Positions 6,895 through 10,672 of a stretch of 10,672 nucleotides of DNA are shown piece by piece. The DNA comes from an uncultured Bacteroidota bacterium (lineage in GTDB: Bacteria > Bacteroidota > Bacteroidia > Chitinophagales > Chitinophagaceae), in assembly GCA_903929655.1 (NCBI GenBank), contig CAIYVS010000613.1:1-10672 (forward strand). The letters are read 5' to 3'. The position numbers and the translations under genes are program-made. Position 1 is the stretch's first letter, and every line of letters starts with the position of its first letter. The notes beneath the pieces are model-generated. The model was given only the letters and a program-made list of their open reading frames with translations. It was not told the origin of the DNA and ran no database searches.

Positions 6895-9795
6895 TCAATG
6901 GCCCCAGTTCGCTCCGCCTCTAAACATATTTCTGTACATTTCCCTGTTATCTTTAGTGTCCGTATCGGGTATTGATGCGCCTGCTTTGAAGTTTCTCAGG
7001 GTGTAAGTGAGGCTGAACATAAAATATTGTTTCAAAACCTGGGTTATGTCATTTTCAACATACTCTGCTGTAACGGTACGGGTAATGCTCTTATTTTGAT
7101 TTAAAATATCATTTGCGGTGATCCTTGCTTCCAGGGCATTGTGTTTCAGGAATTTATAGCCCAGGTATGCATTCCACAATAAAATATTTTCTGTACCACT
7201 GTTGGAAGTGAATGTGCTATAGTATGAATTGGTCATACTGGTATTGAAAACAAAATTTTTCAGGAATATATAATTGATCTTGAAAGACAGGTTGTGGTTG
7301 TAATAGTTATTGTTTGACTGGGTTTGGAAGGAATTGTTGACGATGTTGTAAGTGGCGGTGTATGCAAAAGTAAAATCTACTTTCTCACTTATATTGCTAC
7401 TTACTACAATGCCTGCAGAAGGGGCTGTATTATCGGATGAGTTAGACAGATTATTAACCAGGCCTGGCGAATGTGTATAATTGAGTCCGCTGTTCAGGTT
7501 CAGATTGGATTTTATGAGTTCAAGCGGCAATGCATATGTTACGAAAGCTTTGGTATTGAAATAGCCATTTAAATTTACAGGTAGCGAGAGTTGGTTGTTC
7601 TTTTTTATAATGATACCCGGAGCAAAGGTAGAGTCTGCCCTGTATGGTATCAGGGTTTGGTTGCCTATGTAGTCATTTATATAGTTGGCATACATAAAGA
7701 GGAAAAAATTGTGCTCCTTGGTGGGTTTGGTAAGGCCATATCTTACTATTAATGTCTGTTCATAGTCCTGTTTCAAATCAGGGTTACCTGTTTTCAGAAG
7801 TTGCGGATTGCTGATATCCACAACATTTTGCAATTGGGTAATGGCGGGTGCCGTAATGTTGGTGCGGTACATGATGCGGAGATTTCTGCCATCGGCAAAT
7901 CGGTAATTGAAGAATGCAGAAGGAAGGACATCTGTAAAGACCCTGTTGGTGGTATAAGCGTCGGGAAAAATCTGGGTGCCCCGGAGTGTTGCACTTTGCA
8001 AATTGGCGCCTAGCATAAAATTTAGTTTTTTGTCTCCCAGCCTGTAGCTTAGTCCGCAGCGTTGTATAATATAAGTACTATTGTATTTGTTAGAATAAAG
8101 GCTATCGAAATCGTAAAATTTTGTTGCAACATTCATACTGTCGGTTTCTTTGTCTGAACTGCTTTTGGTGTAAGAGGGCGTATAATTGAACATTAACTGG
8201 CTTTTTTTGCCAATGGGCTCTGTATAGTTAAGACTTGACGACAAAGTATAGCCGTTATTGTACAGCCTGTAGTTTTGATTTTGATAAGTGGTGGTGGTAT
8301 TAATAAGGGTGGAGTTCAGTTGCCCGTCTCCTGTTTTTTCATTAAGGGAGTTGCCAAGATTCAATGAGATTGTTCTTCCTTTTTTATGAAATTTATGTTG
8401 CAGCAAAACGTTGTCAGAGAAGTTATAACCCCAACTATTAGCAGGTGTGGTTGAAGATGAAATGCTATAGGGCGCATCATTTTTAAGCAATCTGCTGGTG
8501 TCATAAGAAGCTGATAAACCATAGTTCTCCTGCTGGCTAAAGCTTGGTGTAATGATGAGGGAGTTAAACGAATCTATCGTGTATTCAAATCTGAAATTGA
8601 ACCTGTGATTTAAATTTTTTGTGGAGGAAATGTCGTTCTCGCTATACAATATATTGCTGTCAAGTACCGGGTTGGTATTATAGCTCCTGGTGAGGAAGGT
8701 GTTATTGTTATTATTGGTAGAATTGAAAAAATAGCTGCCACTTACTTTTATCTTTTTACCCCAGTTGTCGGAATAATTGATACCGGCAGAATTGGTAGTG
8801 GTGATACCTCCCTGTTGCCCCACAAGAAAGTTATTGGCTGAAGAACCGCCATAGCTGCCACCGCCAAAACTACCGCGGCTGCTTCCGCCCATTCCCATAC
8901 CGCCCCTGTTCTGGTTGCCACCTGTAATACCCAGGATGTCCTGGCTGCTGAAGTTTTGCTGGTTGATATTGTTTGACAGTTCAAGAATGGAAATGCGACG
9001 ATCGCCTTCAAAAATATTCAGATTACCTCCTGCAAGATAAGTGTCATCTGTGCCATAGCCTGCAAAAAATCTTCCGAATTCACCGTTCGATTTATTTTTC
9101 CGTGTGACAATATTCATTGTTTTTTGAGAATTTCCATCATCAAAACCTGTGAACTGGGATTGGTCGCTGAGCTTATCAAAAACCTGTATTTTATCTATTA
9201 CTTCGGAGGGAAGATTTCGTAGTGCAAGGGTAGGGTCGGTGCCGAAAAAAGGCTTCCCATCTACATATACTTGTTGCACAGCTTCGCCATTTACTTTAAC
9301 GCCGGAATTGTCAGATGTTACGCCGGGCATTTTTGTAAGCAGGTCTTCGGCGGTAGCATCAGGATGTGTTTTATAGGCATCTGCATTAAACTGGGATGTA
9401 TCGCCCATTTGTTGTGCCCTGATTTGTTTGGCTTCAATCACCACATCTTTCAGCGTATTTGTCCCTGTTTCCATTTTCAGGGGGCCGAGGTCGAAATTGC
9501 TGTTAGTGACTGTTATTGTTCTTGATAGGTTTTGATAACCGATATAAATGCTTTTAAAAAGATATTGTCCGGGTTTTACATTGTCTATTTCGAATGCGCC
9601 ATTAGCATCGGTAACAGTGCCTGTCTTAGTATTGGTGTCGCTGGTATTTATAAGCAATACCGTTACCCCGATTAGAGAAGTGTTATCTTTCTTGTCCAGT
9701 ATTTTTCCTGTAATATTATAGGTTTGCGCAAAAATGGTTTGCACAAAAAACAGGCAGAAAAAAAATAAGGTGGTTTGTTTAGTAAATTTCATCAT
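6895..9795 (-). CDS. outer-membrane beta-barrel / TonB-dependent receptor-like protein
   Basis: The 966-residue protein starts MMKFTKQTTLFFF, a signal peptide with probable cleavage after FAQ (residue 24). Next comes a carboxypeptidase-regulatory-like beta-sandwich (about 27-108, NITGKILDKKDNTSLIGVTV), then a plug-like domain (about 120-240) with DLLTKMPGV, VQQVYVDGKPFFGTDP and FDDGNSQKTMNIVTRK, and a long Asn/Ser/Tyr-rich alternating beta-barrel to the C-terminus. This layout is typical of the Bacteroidota outer-membrane barrel group related to TonB-dependent receptors. The ligand is unknown. No SusD-like lipoprotein is adjacent, so this is not a classical SusCD glycan locus. A Gly/Ser/Met-rich loop lies at 8833-8922. 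The start is set at the ATG pair 9795/9792; the frame extends to a TTG at 9822 but that would spoil the signal peptide. The lipoprotein gene ends 61 bases upstream and may be in the same transcript. Confidence 0.9.
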   Translation of the reverse strand: MMKFTKQTTLFFFCLFFVQTIFAQTYNITGKILDKKDNTSLIGVTVLLINTSDTNTKTGTVTDANGAFEIDNVKPGQYLFKSIYIGYQNLSRTITVTNSNFDLGPLKMETGTNTLKDVVIEAKQIRAQQMGDTSQFNADAYKTHPDATAEDLLTKMPGVTSDNSGVKVNGEAVQQVYVDGKPFFGTDPTLALRNLPSEVIDKIQVFDKLSDQSQFTGFDDGNSQKTMNIVTRKNKSNGEFGRFFAGYGTDDTYLAGGNLNIFEGDRRISILELSNNINQQNFSSQDILGITGGNQNRGGMGMGGSSRGSFGGGSYGGSSANNFLVGQQGGITTTNSAGINYSDNWGKKIKVSGSYFFNSTNNNNNTFLTRSYNTNPVLDSNILYSENDISSTKNLNHRFNFRFEYTIDSFNSLIITPSFSQQENYGLSASYDTSRLLKNDAPYSISSSTTPANSWGYNFSDNVLLQHKFHKKGRTISLNLGNSLNEKTGDGQLNSTLINTTTTYQNQNYRLYNNGYTLSSSLNYTEPIGKKSQLMFNYTPSYTKSSSDKETDSMNVATKFYDFDSLYSNKYNSTYIIQRCGLSYRLGDKKLNFMLGANLQSATLRGTQIFPDAYTTNRVFTDVLPSAFFNYRFADGRNLRIMYRTNITAPAITQLQNVVDISNPQLLKTGNPDLKQDYEQTLIVRYGLTKPTKEHNFFLFMYANYINDYIGNQTLIPYRADSTFAPGIIIKKNNQLSLPVNLNGYFNTKAFVTYALPLELIKSNLNLNSGLNYTHSPGLVNNLSNSSDNTAPSAGIVVSSNISEKVDFTFAYTATYNIVNNSFQTQSNNNYYNHNLSFKINYIFLKNFVFNTSMTNSYYSTFTSNSGTENILLWNAYLGYKFLKHNALEARITANDILNQNKSITRTVTAEYVENDITQVLKQYFMFSLTYTLRNFKAGASIPDTDTKDNREMYRNMFRGGANWGH

Positions 9796-9856
9796 CGGTG
9801 CTGAGTAGGCCTTTTGATGCAATTTAGCAGTTATGGTTTAAACCGGATGTCAATTA

Positions 9857-10279
9857 TTATTTGCCCATCACCTTTCGCAGGCTGTCGATGTTAATATTAT
9901 ATACTTTGGCTTCTGCCACATTTACATGATCGCTCTTTTCGTCTTTTGATACTATAAGCTGACCTTTTTCAAGACTATTGTCTTTTGGAAATAAACGTAG
10001 CGCCATCATGCCCAGTTCATTTGCGGTTTTCCGGCCTGCGTCATCCGTTTTGCTAAACATATCGACACTGCCGAGCGTAATGCTTAATTCTGTGTTTTCT
10101 TTTACGCCGACGGTTATGCTGGCCACGCTTGGGTAGTATTTAAAAATGCTGTCCTTCATTTGTTCTTCATACTGTATGTTCGATTCTGAATTGTCTTTGC
10201 ATGCAGATAAGAATAGTATGCATGCACTGATGGCTAATAATGTTGTTATGCTTTTCATCTTCTTGAATGAGTATTTCAT
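9857..10279 (-). CDS. small lipoprotein of unknown function
   Basis: From the ATG at 10279 the product is 140 residues: a basic N-terminus (MKYSFKKMK), a hydrophobic core (TTLLAISACILF) and a lipobox LSAC with Cys27, followed by KDNSESN. This is a type II signal peptide, so the mature protein of about 114 residues is lipid-anchored in the envelope. The rest is polar, with no family I recognise and no further cysteines. A second ATG at 10258 gives MKSITTLL with the lipobox Cys at residue 20 and is a real alternative, because a TATATTTG sequence (10287-10280 on this strand) directly precedes the first ATG. The 61-base gap to the receptor gene on the same strand suggests a two-gene unit, in which the lipoprotein might assist the receptor; that is inference. 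Confidence 0.75.
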   Translation of the reverse strand: MKYSFKKMKSITTLLAISACILFLSACKDNSESNIQYEEQMKDSIFKYYPSVASITVGVKENTELSITLGSVDMFSKTDDAGRKTANELGMMALRLFPKDNSLEKGQLIVSKDEKSDHVNVAEAKVYNINIDSLRKVMGK

Positions 10280-10364
10280 CAAATATATGCAATGTGCTGA
10301 ATTCCTTTGCAGAAGGGGCATTTTATTTCTTTTAACAGTTTTATGGAATTTTTCCTTAAAAAAG

Positions 10365-10396
10365 TTTTGAATAGTAGAAATGCTTCCCTACCTTTG
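10365..10396 (+). promoter_or_regulatory. rRNA operon promoter P1
   Basis: The -33 element TTTTG (10365-10369), 19 bases of spacer and the -7 element TACCTTTG (10389-10396) fit the Bacteroidota consensus TTTG-N19-TAnnTTTG. The start-site region CACTCCCGTTT is shared with the second promoter 121 bases downstream. The assignment to rRNA rests on the tandem arrangement and the boxA-like sequences that follow. Confidence 0.75.
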
Positions 10397-10529
10397 CACT
10401 CCCGTTTAAAAAAGGGGTAGTTCTTTGAGAGGTTGATGGAGTGGGAAAGGGGTTATTTTTTCTTTTAAAAAAAGTAAAAAAATGTTTTTGTGAGTTGAAG
10501 AAAGGATAGTAACTTTGCGCTCCCGTTTT
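10389..10529 (+). repeat. direct repeat of the promoter start-site region
   Basis: CTTTGC-R-CTCCCGTTT occurs at 10392-10407 and again at 10513-10528 with one difference (A versus G), offset by 121 bases. With the equal -33/-7 spacing this marks P1 and P2 as a duplicated promoter module. The sequence between the copies has diverged. Confidence 0.7.
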
Positions 10530-10672
10530 GAAAGAGATAAGGGAAAGATAACAGGCAGTTCTTAAAAATGATAAGGTGAAGGGTTAGAGGCCCGCAGAGA
10601 TGGTTCAGGTCCATGGTCACATCAAAAGGTTAAAAACCTTGAAGTTCTTTGAAAGATTGGGAAACAACAGCA
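10397..10672 (+). promoter_or_regulatory. rRNA operon leader with boxA-like elements (16S expected just beyond the window)
   Basis: There is no coding frame on the plus strand here. AGTTCTTTGA, the boxA-like element usually found upstream of Bacteroidota 16S genes, occurs at 10419-10428 after P1 and at 10643-10652 near the window end. A partial copy AGTTCTTAAA lies at 10557-10566 after P2. A short hairpin AAGGTT/AACCTT (10626-10631 with 10635-10640) sits just before the last boxA. The final bases GAAAGATTGGGAAACAACAG resemble leaders shortly before a 16S 5' end, but no part of mature 16S is present. boxA elements recruit Nus factors for antitermination in rRNA operons. Confidence 0.65.
10485..10517 (+). 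promoter_or_regulatory. rRNA operon promoter P2
   Basis: The -33 element TTTTTG (10485-10490), 19 bases of spacer and the -7 element TAACTTTG (10510-10517) are followed by CGCTCCCGTTT. The spacing equals that of P1 and the start-site sequence is nearly identical. A-rich DNA (10466-10482) lies just upstream of the -33 element and could act like an UP element; that is inference. Confidence 0.75.

Noticed and set aside
7794..9525. Several 65-90-residue frames on both strands within the receptor gene
   Set aside because: All lie inside the continuous 966-residue receptor frame and show no motifs; they are shadows.
9796..9822. TTG start at 9822 for the receptor
   Set aside because: It would add residues before a clean signal peptide; the ATG pair at 9795/9792 gives a standard one.
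10280..10287. TATATTTG on the minus strand as the lipoprotein promoter
   Set aside because: It fits TAnnTTTG, but no -33 element lies about 19 bases upstream, and it abuts the preferred ATG at 10279. It would only work with the alternative start at 10258, so it is left unannotated.
10146..10370. 74-residue plus-strand open frame over the lipoprotein start region
   Set aside because: It overlaps the well-supported lipoprotein gene on the other strand and shows no domain or start signal.
1..10672. Search for CRISPR arrays, insertion sequences, integrase sites and tRNA genes
   Set aside because: I saw no regularly spaced repeats, no transposase or integrase frame, no terminal inverted repeats and no tRNA-like cloverleaf.

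Overview
The window reads as chromosomal DNA from a member of the Bacteroidota, most likely near the Chitinophagia or Sphingobacteriia (genus not determined). The evidence is TAnnTTTG promoter elements instead of E. coli-type -10 boxes, weak Shine-Dalgarno sequences, a long type 2-like isoleucyl-tRNA synthetase followed at once by a TraR/DksA-family gene, and an outer-membrane beta-barrel receptor with a carboxypeptidase-regulatory-like N-terminal domain. I see no transposase, integrase, CRISPR array, tRNA or recognisable defence gene.

Layout. Bases 1-1161 (+) hold a Glu/Leu/Phe/Val-dehydrogenase-family gene cut at its 5' end. It keeps the catalytic lysines and aspartate but has altered substrate-pocket residues. 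A TAnnTTTG promoter lies between it and ileS (1293-4679, +). Four bases after ileS comes a 356-residue protein (4684-5754, +) that joins a histone H1-like Lys/Ala/Pro-rich tail to a DksA-like domain with a degenerate zinc site. A clear intrinsic terminator (5801-5829) closes this transcription unit. Next are two tandem paralogous small membrane proteins (5843-6370 and 6382-6894, +), each with two predicted membrane helices and a conserved cytosolic-looking domain of unknown function. On the minus strand, a small lipoprotein (10279-9857) and an outer-membrane TonB-receptor-like barrel (9795-6895) probably form one transcription unit. It runs tail-to-tail into the tandem pair with no spacer.

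The last ~390 bases are non-coding on the plus strand. They look like the promoter and leader region of an rRNA operon: two copies of a TTTG-N19-TAnnTTTG promoter 121-122 bp apart with the same sequence around the start site, then boxA-like AGTTCTTTGA elements. The 16S gene should begin just beyond base 10672.

Most of the content is housekeeping: translation (ileS, rRNA promoter), a probable growth-rate or nucleoid regulator (H1-DksA fusion), amino-acid metabolism and envelope proteins. I do not see a multi-gene novel system. The points most worth following are the swapped GXHH signature in IleRS (known in mupirocin hyper-resistant type 2 enzymes), the H1-DksA fusion, the dehydrogenase with a Glu in its specificity pocket, the unrecognised tandem membrane-protein pair, and the duplicated rRNA promoter.
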